Source: Pseudomonadota bacterium
Lineage (GTDB): Bacteria; Pseudomonadota; Gammaproteobacteria; UBA5335
Direction of reading: 5' to 3'
Assembly: GCA_002862435.1 (NCBI GenBank)
Contig: PKDC01000013.1
Span: 1-64,000, forward strand
Length of the DNA: 64,000 nucleotides
Every line of letters begins with the position of its first letter. Position 1 is the first letter of the stretch. The notes beneath the pieces were generated by a model. That model saw nothing but the letters and a program-made list of their open reading frames with translations. It was not told where the DNA came from and searched no databases. Of the stretch, positions 20,016-31,568 are shown piece by piece. The translations under genes were made by a program, and so were the position numbers.

Positions 20016-21887
20016 ATGAGCAACGAACGCTTTCCCGCTGATCTGATCGTATCGGTCCAGGATTTCGTCGACTCAGGTTGGAAGTCGGCGCTGGAGCAGG
20101 CCTCTCGCGAGGGATATTCGGCAATGTGGCAGGCATTCTCTGCTGCTGCGCGTTCGGCCATGGAGGAAGGTCGCAATGAGCACGGGAAGGTGCTCTGGCT
20201 GCTTGCCCATGCCTGCTCGATGAGGCTGTTGCCGTCGAGTCAGAACGATCCATTCGAACCCTCCCCGGTATTCCGCAATCGCCGGTCGGTCATTCCGGAC
20301 GATCTATTTGAAGCTGACATCCAATTTTTTGCCGAGATCGTCGATGCGGTAGACGACATCTGGCTGAAGGCGAGACTTGCCGATCTGGCTTGGCTGAAAA
20401 GAAAGCCGAGAGGTGTGGCGTTCGCACTTACGGCCATCGACGCTTACCGTTCCATTCCGCTGGACACGGAGACGTGGATTCGCGGTGGTCAGGAATGTTG
20501 GGAGCGAGCCATCAGCTTGGCCCGGATGCTCAAAGCCGGTGCGGGCGATCGGCTTAAGCAAATGGAGGTTTCTATCGTCGCTTCGTTCAATGCCGCAACG
20601 CGACAAGACGGTTTCCTTGGGTACTGGTTAGCGGACCTGCTGAAAACGAACGGATTGGGAGAGCTCCATCGAACTGATATCGCGCAGAAGCTTGAATCTC
20701 TGGCTCGGGAGTTCGATAGCGAAGGCGATCTGAACAGGGCGCGGGAGTATTTCTCTGCGTCCTCCGACTGGTACAGAACTATCCCTGACGAAGCAAAAGC
20801 AGCCGAGATGATGGCGTCTGTCGCCGAGGGCTGGGTCAAGGGGGCCATCGCCCAGGTCTCGTCGGACAACCCGAGTCACGGGGTGGCAGCGAGCTTCTTC
20901 GAGAATGCCATCCAGACCTATCGAACGATCCCCAGAGCCGAGCGAAACGCGCATCGAGTCGATGAGAGGATCGCTGAACTTCGCGCCCATCTGAATGAGT
21001 CTGGAGAGAAAGCTCTGGGCGAAATGCAACTGATCAGCACCCCGGGCGTCGACATCACTCAATTCGTCGAGAACGCTCGAAAGTCTGTCAGCGGGAAATC
21101 GACCACCGAGGCGCTACTGGCTTTCGCCAACCTTCATTGTGGAGTGAAGGTCGACGAGATGCGCGAGCGTGCACTTAAGCAAATGCAGCAGTTTGTATCC
21201 TATTTGCTCTTTTCTTCAACGGTGATGAGCTGCGATGGCCGAGTGATTGCCAAACATCCGGCCATGAGATTTGGTGCAGAGCCCTCGGAAGACGACGAAA
21301 TCGCCATCCGCGCTGAAATGATTCATGACTACGGCATTCTGGTCAGCATCGTGGTTCATGGCGATATCTGGCCTGCACTTGAAGTTCTGCTGCTCGAACA
21401 TCGGCTGCGCGAGGCCGATTTCATCGGCCTTGCCAATCAATCACCCATCATCCCGAAGGGGAGAGCCGGGCTTTTCGGCAAGGCCTTGTTCGCGGGTTTC
21501 GACCGGGATTTCGTCACGGCACTGCACCTATTGATACCGCAGATCGAGCACTTGGTTCGCGTACATCTCAAGCAGGCAGGGGCCAAGACGACGAATCTCG
21601 ACAAGGATGGCATTGAGAACGAAAACGGGATGAGCACCTTAATGGACCTGCCAGAAGCCGAGCAGGTTTTCGGCAAGGACCTCGCCTTTGAGCTCAAGGC
21701 GCTTTTCTGCGATCCCTTCGGACCCAATCTGCGCAACGAACTGGCCCACGGGCTGCTTGACGAAGAAGCATGCCATTCACCGGCTGCCATTTATGCGTGG
21801 TGGTTAGGGTTGCAGCTAGTCTTCAAGACCTGGTGGAATATGGCGCACAAGAACAGTACAGAGGGCGAGGTGGATGCCGATGGCTGA
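20016..21887 (+). CDS. Large uncharacterised protein with C-terminal RNxxxHG (DUF4209-like / HEPN-like R-x4-H) motif
   Basis: ORF 623 aa, intact; alpha-helical; C-terminus FCDPFGPNLRNELAHGLLDEEACHSPAAIYAWWLGLQLVFKTW. Confidence 0.85.
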   Translation: MSNERFPADLIVSVQDFVDSGWKSALEQASREGYSAMWQAFSAAARSAMEEGRNEHGKVLWLLAHACSMRLLPSSQNDPFEPSPVFRNRRSVIPDDLFEADIQFFAEIVDAVDDIWLKARLADLAWLKRKPRGVAFALTAIDAYRSIPLDTETWIRGGQECWERAISLARMLKAGAGDRLKQMEVSIVASFNAATRQDGFLGYWLADLLKTNGLGELHRTDIAQKLESLAREFDSEGDLNRAREYFSASSDWYRTIPDEAKAAEMMASVAEGWVKGAIAQVSSDNPSHGVAASFFENAIQTYRTIPRAERNAHRVDERIAELRAHLNESGEKALGEMQLISTPGVDITQFVENARKSVSGKSTTEALLAFANLHCGVKVDEMRERALKQMQQFVSYLLFSSTVMSCDGRVIAKHPAMRFGAEPSEDDEIAIRAEMIHDYGILVSIVVHGDIWPALEVLLLEHRLREADFIGLANQSPIIPKGRAGLFGKALFAGFDRDFVTALHLLIPQIEHLVRVHLKQAGAKTTNLDKDGIENENGMSTLMDLPEAEQVFGKDLAFELKALFCDPFGPNLRNELAHGLLDEEACHSPAAIYAWWLGLQLVFKTWWNMAHKNSTEGEVDADG

Positions 21888-21897
21888 GTTATAAAAA

Positions 21898-22075
21898 ATG
21901 ACGGTCGACCTGAACGTGCTCGACCACCTCGGGATCAACCTATACAGCACATCGCCGCCATTCTGACCGAGTCCTAGCTAACGCCTGGAACGCTGCGCCG
22001 AGACCGTCGACATCATGATCGACAAAGATCAGAACATCATCGATGACGGTCAGTTTCAGGTGCACATCGTCACAG
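21898..22075 (+). pseudogene. Frameshifted N-terminal remnant of HSP90-like (GHKL) ATPase protein
   Basis: Pieces in three frames: MTVDLNVLDHLGINLYS / IAAILTE / VLANAWNA / ETVDIMIDKDQNIIDDG, collinear with the N-box of GHKL proteins (LxEVVANAWDADA...IxxDG). Confidence 0.6.
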
Positions 22076-22159
22076 TGGGCGGATCTTGGTGCGGTACACG
22101 TCCTGCCAGATCCGGTGATCGGTATGGGTCGTCATGCGCCAAGGCGGATGGCTGTGGCA

Positions 22160-22186
22160 TAATAGGACCACTTTAGTCCTCTATAC
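22160..22186. promoter_or_regulatory. Candidate Rrf2/IscR-type operator upstream of suf operon regulator
   Basis: taataggaccactttagtcctctatac: AGGAC-N7-GTCCT inverted repeat; reverse strand ATAGAGGACTAAAGTGGTCCTAT resembles IscR type 1 sites. Confidence 0.5.
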
Positions 22187-22196
22187 GGGGGGGAAC

Positions 22197-22649
22197 ATGC
22201 TCCGCATCGGCAAGATGACCGATTATGGCGTGGTGGTGATGGCTCACTTGGCCCGTCATCCCGAGGCCATCCAGACTGGCGCGCAGATTGCCGCCGCTTG
22301 CCGAATTACCGTTCCTACGGTCAGCAAGCTGCTCAAGTCGCTGACGCGCGCGGGCCTGCTGATCTCGGTGCGGGGTGTGGCGGGGGGTTACCGTTTGGCG
22401 CGGGCGCCTGCGGAGATTTCGGTGCTGGAGGTGATCGCCGCGCTGGAAGGGCCGTTTGGCCTGACCGAGTGCAGCCGGGTGCCGCAGCGTTGCTCCCAAC
22501 AGGGCGATTGCAGCCTGTCGGACAATTGGGACGTCATCAACCGGGCCGTGCAGGGGGCGTTGCGGGGAGTCAGCCTGTCCCAGATGGCCACGCCCATGCG
22601 AACCCTCAAATGGTATGGCGCTGCGGATCTCCCCGCGGCGCTGCCCTGA
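22197..22649 (+). CDS. Rrf2-family SUF system Fe-S assembly regulator
   Basis: [22 protein letters not shown]...[31 protein letters not shown]; Cys residues C-x6/7-C-x5-C ([15 protein letters not shown]). Confidence 0.92.
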   Translation: MLRIGKMTDYGVVVMAHLARHPEAIQTGAQIAAACRITVPTVSKLLKSLTRAGLLISVRGVAGGYRLARAPAEISVLEVIAALEGPFGLTECSRVPQRCSQQGDCSLSDNWDVINRAVQGALRGVSLSQMATPMRTLKWYGAADLPAALP

Positions 22650-22686
22650 ACGTATCATCCCGTTTTTCCGATCGGAGGCCACGCAT

Positions 22687-24135
<1,449 letters not shown>

Positions 24136-24190
24136 AACCTTTTTTCAACCGTGTGTGCGGCGCCCCAGGCGCCCCGGGAAATGAAGATTC

Positions 24191-24948
<758 letters not shown>

Positions 24949-24952
<4 letters not shown>

Positions 24953-26220
24953 GCGAGGCAGCCGTGGCCGCCGTGCGCGCCTATCTGGACCGGGATGCCT
25001 TCGGTGTGGCGCCGGATCCGGCATTGGCCGAGCGCGGCGCGGTTCATCTGGCCGCGGCGGGGCTGCCGGGGGCGCCTGCGGAAAGCTGGCGCCACACCGA
25101 TCCCGCGCCCTTGCTCACGCGAGCCGTCGCGCCCGCGCCGCCCGGTGCGGTTGCCCCGGCGGCGGACGTGTTGCCCCGACTGGTGGGCGCCCTGCGCCGG
25201 GTCTGGGTGAATGGGCAGCCGGCGCCTGCTCTGGCTGAGGGCGCGCCGCCGCCGGGTGTGCGCCTGTGGGCGCTGGAGGACGCTGCCGACGGGGTGGGCG
25301 AGCGGCTCTCTCCGGAACACAGCGGCTTTGCGGCGCTCAATGCCCTGTCCTGGCGCCATGGCGCGGGTCTGGCGCTGGAAGCGGGCGTCAAGCTGGTCGA
25401 GCCGGTGCATCTGCTGTGGTGGTCCCAATCCGGCGATCAGCCCTGGGATGCCCATCCGCGCCTGTTGCTGCGACTGGCGGCGGGAGCATCAGCCACGGTG
25501 GTGATTCACCAGGCTGGTGCCGCGGCGGTTGATGCCTTCCTGGGCAGCGTGCTGGAAGTCGATCTGGCGGCGGGTGCGGCGCTTGATCTGGTGCTGGTGG
25601 ATCAACAGGGCGCCCAGGGCTTCGCGCTGAGCCAGGTGGCCGTGCACGGGGCGCGGGATAGCCGGTTGGGCCTGTGGTTGCTGGATGACGGCGCCGGCTG
25701 GGTGCGGCGCGAACTGGAGCTGACCCTGGCCGAACCGGGCGCGACCCTGGCTTTGCAGGGGCTGGTGCGCGGGCGCCGCGCGCTGCGGGTGGACAACCAG
25801 GTCGTGGTCCACCACCGTGCACCCCAGACCCACAGCCTGCAACAGACCCGCGCCGTGCTGCAGGATCGCGCCCGCGCCGTGTTCGGCGGCGGCGTGCGGG
25901 TGGCGGTGGACGCGCAAGGGATCACGGCGCGCCAGGCCAATGCCACCTTGCTGTTGTCCCGGCGCGCCGAGGTCATTACCAGGCCGGCACTGGAAATCCT
26001 GGCCGATGAGGTGCAGTGCAGCCATGGCGCCAGCGTCGGCCAGCTCGACGAGACAGCGCTGTTCTACCTGCAAAGCCGGGGTCTGGATCGGGAGACGGCG
26101 CGTACCCTGCTGATCGATGCCTTCGCCCGTGCGGCGCTGCCGGATTTGCCAGTGCCGGCCGTGCTGGAATGGGTGTTCGGTCCGGCCGAGGCGGATGCGT
26201 TTCTTGCTGCAACGGTGTGA
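24949..26220 (+). CDS. sufD: Fe-S cluster assembly protein SufD
   Basis: ORF 423 aa; C-terminal VQCSHGASVGQLDETALFYLQSRGLDRETARTLLIDAFA. Confidence 0.95.
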
Positions 26221-26232
26221 AAGAGGCCTGTC

Positions 26233-27492
26233 ATGACTGCATTGCCATCAGCCGCCTTCCCTGACGCCTTCGATGTGGCGCGGGTGCGGCGCGATTTTCC
26301 CATTCTGGATCAGGCCATCCATGGCCATCCGCTGGTCTATCTGGACAACGCGGCCACGGCGCAGAAGCCCCGCGCCGTGCTGGAGGCCATGGACCATTAC
26401 TACCGGGAGTCCAACGCCAACGTCCATCGCGGCGTGCACACCCTGTCCGAGCGCGCCACGGCGCTCTACGAGGGCGGGCGCGACCGGGCGCGGGCCTTCC
26501 TCAATGCGAGGACGCGCGAGGAGATCATTTTCGTGCGCGGCACCACCGAGGCCATCAACCTGGTGGCCCAGAGCTACGCCCGGCCGCGCCTGAAACCGGG
26601 AGATGAAATCCTCATCACCCACCTGGAACACCATTCCAACACCGTGCCCTGGCAGATGGTCTGTGAGCAGACCGGGGCCCGCCTCAAGGTGGTGCCCATC
26701 ACGCCGGACGGGGCGCTGGACCTGGACGCCTTCGAGCGCCTGCTGGGGCCGCGCACGCGGATTTTCGCCGTGGCCCATGTGTCCAACGCCCTGGGCACGG
26801 TGAATCCGATCGCCGAACTCACGGCCCGCGTGCGGGCGGCCGGGGCCATGGTGCTGATCGATGGCGCCCAGGGGGTGCCGCATTGCGCGGTGGATGTGCA
26901 GGCGCTGGATTGCGACTTCTACGCCTTTTCCGCGCACAAGCTCTATGGGCCAACCGGCATTGGCGTGCTCTATGGCCGGCGCGAGGTGCTGGAGGCCATG
27001 CCGCCCTGGCAGGGCGGTGGCGACATGATCCGCACGGTGCGCTTCGAGGGCAGCACCTGGAACGATCTGCCCTACAAGTTCGAGGCCGGCACGCCGGCCA
27101 TCGCCGAGGCGGTGGGCCTGGGGGCGGCGCTGGACTATGTGGACCGCATCGGTCTGGATGCCATCGCCCGCCATGAAGCAGCCTTGTTGAGCTACGCCCT
27201 GGAACGGCTGCGTGAGATCGACGGGCTGCGCTTCATTGGTTCCGCGCCGCAACGGGCCAGCGTGGTGTCCTTCGTGATCGAGGGCGTGCATCCCCATGAC
27301 CTCGGGACCATCCTGGATCATGCCGGGGTGGCGATCCGGGCGGGGCATCATTGCGCCATGCCGGTGATGGACTTTTACGGTGTGCCGGCCACGGCGCGGG
27401 CCTCGCTGGCCTGCTACAACACCACCGCGGACATCGACGCCCTGGTGGCGGCGCTGCAAGGCGCGCGGGATCTGTTCGGAGGGCGGGGTTAA
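26233..27492 (+). CDS. sufS: Cysteine desulfurase SufS
   Basis: VYLDNAATAQKP, DFYAFSAHKLYGPTGIGVLYGR, RAGHHCAMP. Confidence 0.97.
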   Translation: MTALPSAAFPDAFDVARVRRDFPILDQAIHGHPLVYLDNAATAQKPRAVLEAMDHYYRESNANVHRGVHTLSERATALYEGGRDRARAFLNARTREEIIFVRGTTEAINLVAQSYARPRLKPGDEILITHLEHHSNTVPWQMVCEQTGARLKVVPITPDGALDLDAFERLLGPRTRIFAVAHVSNALGTVNPIAELTARVRAAGAMVLIDGAQGVPHCAVDVQALDCDFYAFSAHKLYGPTGIGVLYGRREVLEAMPPWQGGGDMIRTVRFEGSTWNDLPYKFEAGTPAIAEAVGLGAALDYVDRIGLDAIARHEAALLSYALERLREIDGLRFIGSAPQRASVVSFVIEGVHPHDLGTILDHAGVAIRAGHHCAMPVMDFYGVPATARASLACYNTTADIDALVAALQGARDLFGGRG

Positions 27493-27935
27493 TGGATTTG
27501 CGCGACCTGTATCAGGACATCATCGTCGATCACAACCGCAATCCGCGGAATTTCCGCGCCATCGCGGGCGCCGTCCGGCTGGCCGAAGGCTACAACCCCT
27601 TGTGCGGCGACAAGCTGGTGGTTTACGCGCAGGTCGTGGATGGCCGCGTCGAGGACGTGAGCTTCGTGGGCAGCGGCTGCGCCATTTCCACTGCCTCCGC
27701 CAGCCTGATGACCGAAGCCGTCAAGGGCAAGACGGTTGCCGAGGCCGAAGCCCTGTTCACCGACATGCATGAGCTGCTCACCGGCAAGTCGGACGCGGAC
27801 CCGGAACGGCTGGGCAAGCTGGCCGCGCTGGCGGGAGTCAAGGACTATCCGGCCCGGGTCAAGTGCGCCACCTTGTCCTGGCACACCCTGAACGCCGCCC
27901 TGCACGGGGAGCAGACCCCCGTGCGCACCGAGTGA
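27492..27935 (+). CDS. sufU: SUF system NifU/IscU-like scaffold SufU
   Basis: MDLRDLYQDIIVDHNRNPRNF...NPLCGDKLVVYAQV...GSGCAISTASASLMTE...RVKCATLSWHTL. Confidence 0.95.
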   Translation: MDLRDLYQDIIVDHNRNPRNFRAIAGAVRLAEGYNPLCGDKLVVYAQVVDGRVEDVSFVGSGCAISTASASLMTEAVKGKTVAEAEALFTDMHELLTGKSDADPERLGKLAALAGVKDYPARVKCATLSWHTLNAALHGEQTPVRTE

Positions 27936-27943
27936 GGTCCGCC

Positions 27944-28495
27944 ATGTATTCCCAGCAGTCCGATTACGCGACGCTCTCCCGCGATTGCCTTGGGGTGATG
28001 ATTCCGGCGGGCGATACGGTGGTGCTGCCCGAGGGCGCCGAGGTGCGCATCACCCAGGCCCTGGGCGGCAGCTTCACGGTGTACTACGGCGGCAACCTGG
28101 TGCGTATCGCCGGCAAGGACGCCGATGCCCTGGGCCGTGACGAACCGCCCAGCCCCGAGTTGCCCGCCGATGCCGACGATGCGGCTGTGGCGGCCTGCAT
28201 CGAGGATCAGCTCAAGACCTGTTTCGACCCCGAGATTCCCATCAACATCGTCGATCTGGGGTTGATCTACGACCGGGTGGTGGAGCCCTTGCCCGAGGGC
28301 GGGCGTGCGGTACACATTCGCATGACCTTGACTGCGCCGGGTTGCGGCATGGGCGACATCCTGGCCGATGAAGTCCGGGTCAAGGTGGCGGCGGTGCCCA
28401 CGGTGAAGCGGGTGAGCGTGGAGCTGACCTTCGAGCCGCCGTGGGACCAGAGTCGCATGTCCGAGGAAGCGCGGCTGCAGACCGGGATGTACTGA
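27944..28495 (+). CDS. sufT: Putative Fe-S assembly protein SufT (DUF59/MIP18-like)
   Basis: DPEIPINIVDLGLIYDRVV...MTLTAPGCGMGDILADEV...VELTFEPPWDQSRMSEEARLQTGMY. Confidence 0.92.
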   Translation: MYSQQSDYATLSRDCLGVMIPAGDTVVLPEGAEVRITQALGGSFTVYYGGNLVRIAGKDADALGRDEPPSPELPADADDAAVAACIEDQLKTCFDPEIPINIVDLGLIYDRVVEPLPEGGRAVHIRMTLTAPGCGMGDILADEVRVKVAAVPTVKRVSVELTFEPPWDQSRMSEEARLQTGMY

Positions 28496-28496
28496 G

Positions 28497-28769
28497 TTGG
28501 CACTGCCCACGCCCTGGCAATTCGTGCGGCTGGAGCGGGAGGGCCGCTATATCGAGCTGCGCCTGCAACAGGATCTGTTCGGCTGGGTGGTGGTCCGTAC
28601 CTCAGGCGATGGGCAGGGCGGCCGGGGGCAGATGAAAACTATCCCCTGCGCCGACTATCCCGAGGCGATTCATCTCTGGAACCAAGAGGTGCGCGTCCGC
28701 AAGCGGCGTGGCTATATACCGGTCGACGCGCCCGCCGCCGTCTCGAAACCCGAGGTGCTGGCCTCCTGA
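28497..28769 (+). CDS. Small WGR-like domain protein (TTG start), last ORF of suf cluster
   Basis: 90 aa WQFVRLEREGRYIELRLQQDLFGWVVVRTSGDGQGGRGQMKTIPCADYPEAIHLWNQEVRVRKRRGY; 1 nt after sufT stop. Confidence 0.65.
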   Translation: MALPTPWQFVRLEREGRYIELRLQQDLFGWVVVRTSGDGQGGRGQMKTIPCADYPEAIHLWNQEVRVRKRRGYIPVDAPAAVSKPEVLAS

Positions 28770-28948
28770 GGCATGTGATTTTTACGGTTGAAGAAGCTCA
28801 TCCTGCCCACCACCGTTCCTTTATTGCAATCGTCGCTGCTCACCATTTAGCGATGCCATACGCGCGGGCAATGCCTCCGGTGCGGCCTGCGTTCTTAACG
28901 CATCCGGCATCCGCATTTTGTCCCCAACCACCCCGGAGCGTGTCCACC

Positions 28949-29230
28949 ATGAGCCATGTCCTGATCATCCATGAAGTCGAGGATTATCCGGCCTGGAAAA
29001 AAATCTTCGATGAGGCGGCCGGCATCCGCAAGGAGGCGGGGGAGCGGTCCTACCAGATCCTGAAGTATCAGGATGATCCCAACAGGATCGTTCACTTCTC
29101 CGCCTGGATTTCGTTGGCGCGGGCCAGGGCATTCTTTGAATCGCCCCGGCTGGTGCAGATCCGCAAGGAGGCGGGCGTCAAGGCGCCAGAGTTCATTTAT
29201 CTGGATGAAATCGAGGCAGGAAAATTATAG
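28949..29230 (+). CDS. Small ABM/dimeric alpha-beta barrel-like protein
   Basis: MSHVLIIHEVEDYPAWKKIFDEAAGIRKEAGERSYQILKYQDDPNRIVHFSAW...FFESPRLVQIRKEAGV. Confidence 0.7.
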   Translation: MSHVLIIHEVEDYPAWKKIFDEAAGIRKEAGERSYQILKYQDDPNRIVHFSAWISLARARAFFESPRLVQIRKEAGVKAPEFIYLDEIEAGKL

Positions 29231-29439
29231 CCTGTTGAAAAGCTGGATTTTCACTGCCTGTGGCATGCGCGCCCGATTCGAGTTTCAGCCTGGATCGGGA
29301 TGCTCGAAGCCCGCCTTGGCCAGGCTGGTGCGACAATATGTCACATTCCGTACTGCGCTCCTCGCCGCTAGACTGCTCGCCATCGCCGCATCCGTTCGGC
29401 GTTGAATAACCAACAATCCGGCGAGAGGCGGCAGATTTC

Positions 29440-30525
29440 ATGAACAAGCACATCCATCCCCTGTTTTTTTCCATTGGCCGCCCGATGTGCGTCCTGGGAC
29501 TGTTGGGCGCCGCCGGGCTGGCGCAGGCCCATGAGGATTGGGAAGGCGCACGGGCCGATGCCCACGCCCCGATCGGGGTGATGGGCGATCACGTCCACAA
29601 GCAAGGCCAGTGGATGGTGGGCTACCGCTACATGCCCATGCATCAGGAAGGTCTGCTGGACGGTTCGGACTCGGTCTCCAAGCAAGCCACCTACAGCAGC
29701 AAGGATACCGGCGGCTACGGCTATCACAACGCGCCGAAAGACATGGACATGGCCATGCACATGGTCGAGATCATGTACGCGCCGACCGATCGCTGGACCC
29801 TGATGGCGATGCTCCCCTACATCACCATGGACATGAGTTCCGAGCTGCACGCCCATGGCGATGCCGCGCCAGTGCCTTATGACATGGAATCGGACGGCTT
29901 GGGCGATATTGCCCTGAGCGGCCTGTTCCGCCTGACGCCGGTCAACAGCGCCCATCAGGCGATCCTGAATCTCGGCCTTAGCCTGCCCACCGGCAGCATC
30001 ACCGAAAAGGACAGCATGCCCCACGGTCATGATGGCGCGCCGATGCAGATGCGCATGGAATACCCCATGCAGCTCGGATCGGGCACCTATGACCTCAAGC
30101 CGGGCATCACCTATACCGGCCAGGGCGAACGCTGGTCTTGGGGCGCCCAAGGCATCGCCACCATCCGCACCGGCGAGAATGACGAGGGCTATACCCTGGG
30201 AAATCGCACGGACCTGACCGGCTGGGTGGCCTATGGCTGGACTCCTGCGGTGAGCACCTCCCTGCGGCTGGCAGCCGCGAGCTGGGGCAACATCGACGGT
30301 CAGGACAAGCAGATTTCCCCCACCATGTCGCCCGCAGCCGATCCCCGCGCCCAGGGGGGCGATCGGGTCGATGTGGGTCTGGGCGCCAATTTTTATGTCC
30401 CCGAAGGCCCGTTGCGGGGCCATCGCTTGGGATTGGAAGTCCTCTTGCCGGTCGCCCAACGTCTGGACGGCCCGCAATTGGAGACGGACTGGGCAGCCGT
30501 TCTCGGCTGGCAGTACGCCTTTTGA
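29440..30525 (+). CDS. Predicted outer-membrane beta-barrel 'transporter' family protein, His/Met-rich
   Basis: Signal peptide then GQWMVGYRYMPMHQEGLLDGSD...PKDMDMAMHMVEIMYAPTDRWTLMAMLPYITMDMSS; terminal aromatic F. Confidence 0.7.
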   Translation: MNKHIHPLFFSIGRPMCVLGLLGAAGLAQAHEDWEGARADAHAPIGVMGDHVHKQGQWMVGYRYMPMHQEGLLDGSDSVSKQATYSSKDTGGYGYHNAPKDMDMAMHMVEIMYAPTDRWTLMAMLPYITMDMSSELHAHGDAAPVPYDMESDGLGDIALSGLFRLTPVNSAHQAILNLGLSLPTGSITEKDSMPHGHDGAPMQMRMEYPMQLGSGTYDLKPGITYTGQGERWSWGAQGIATIRTGENDEGYTLGNRTDLTGWVAYGWTPAVSTSLRLAAASWGNIDGQDKQISPTMSPAADPRAQGGDRVDVGLGANFYVPEGPLRGHRLGLEVLLPVAQRLDGPQLETDWAAVLGWQYAF

Positions 30526-30559
30526 TGTAACCCTCTCAGCCTCTTGTTGCCTGATGTTG

Positions 30560-30588
30560 CGCCGGGGACCCCACCCGGCGTTTTTTTT
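30560..30588 (+). terminator. Intrinsic terminator after the outer-membrane protein gene
   Basis: cgccgggGACCCCAcccggcgtttttttt stem plus T tract. Confidence 0.85.
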
Positions 30589-31568
30589 CAGGTGTCGTTC
30601 CCGAGGCCCAGCGCGGGTGGCGCCCAGTGCCAGTAAATCTGCTGCACCAGATAGGGGTGGGGATGATGGCGCAGATGGTGGCGCATCAGCGTGATGGGGA
30701 CGACGCGCGGCACCTGTTCCGTCCGATAGGCCTCGATGGCCTCCACCAGCTCGGCTTTGTCGCCGGGCGTGAGTTGCTGCTTGAGATAACCCATGGCGTG
30801 GTAGAGCACATTCGCATGGCGCTTGCGGGTGGCGCGATAGCTCAAGGTTTGCATGAAACCGCTGCCGTAGCGATCCAGGCTGTCGATGAGCGGCTCGGTG
30901 CCAATCTGGGCGATGAGCCGCCCCAGGACCCGCAGGCGCTCACTGCCGTGAGCCATCAGCATCAGCTTGTGGCGGGTATGAAATTGCACCAGGGCGTCCG
31001 CCGTCGCGCCAGCGGCGCGCAGCGCCTGCCAGCGGTGGTAGGCATGAACCCGCGCGATGAAGTTTTCCCTTAACGCCGGATCCTGCAACCGCCCTTCCTC
31101 CTCGGCGGGCAACAGGGGCAGCGCCCGCATCAGGGCATCGGCGTAAATGCCGCGTCCGCCCCGGCGCAGATGACCGTTTTCACCATATACCTTGACCCGC
31201 TCCATGCCGCAACTGGGCGACCGTGCCTTGAACAGGTAGCCGCTCAGGTCCTGCGCCGTGGCCGCGACGTGTTGGCCGAATGCCGCCAGGGGCGCGGTTA
31301 CATCGAGCGTTGCATCGCGCACGCCGAGGGCGCGCACCTCGGTGTCGTCGCCCACCAGCCGAAGGGGCGGGCGGGGAGCCCCCATGCCGATCGCCATTTC
31401 CGGGCAGACGGCGCGGAAATCGAAATGCCGCGCCAGATGATCGGTGATATAGCGATCCCGCTTGTGACCGCCGTCAAAGCGCACCGGCTCGCCCACCAGG
31501 CAGGCGCTGATGCCCAGCGTCAGTCGCGGGAAGGCGGGCAGGGGATCGGGCAGGGCGGATGGACGCAT
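30588..31568 (-). CDS. DUF523 (TudS-like) - DUF1722 (YbgA-like) two-domain protein
   Basis: GISACLVGEPVRFDGGHKRD...CPEMAIGMGAPRPPLRLV...ARSPSCGMERVKVY; C-terminal YbgA FHTRHKLMLMAHG. Confidence 0.88.
   Translation of the reverse strand: MRPSALPDPLPAFPRLTLGISACLVGEPVRFDGGHKRDRYITDHLARHFDFRAVCPEMAIGMGAPRPPLRLVGDDTEVRALGVRDATLDVTAPLAAFGQHVAATAQDLSGYLFKARSPSCGMERVKVYGENGHLRRGGRGIYADALMRALPLLPAEEEGRLQDPALRENFIARVHAYHRWQALRAAGATADALVQFHTRHKLMLMAHGSERLRVLGRLIAQIGTEPLIDSLDRYGSGFMQTLSYRATRKRHANVLYHAMGYLKQQLTPGDKAELVEAIEAYRTEQVPRVVPITLMRHHLRHHPHPYLVQQIYWHWAPPALGLGNDT

Noticed and set aside
22059-22135. Short minus-strand ORF MTTHTDHRIWQDVYRTKIRPL
   Set aside because: Only 21 codons, no recognised family; may be another scar fragment but cannot be supported.
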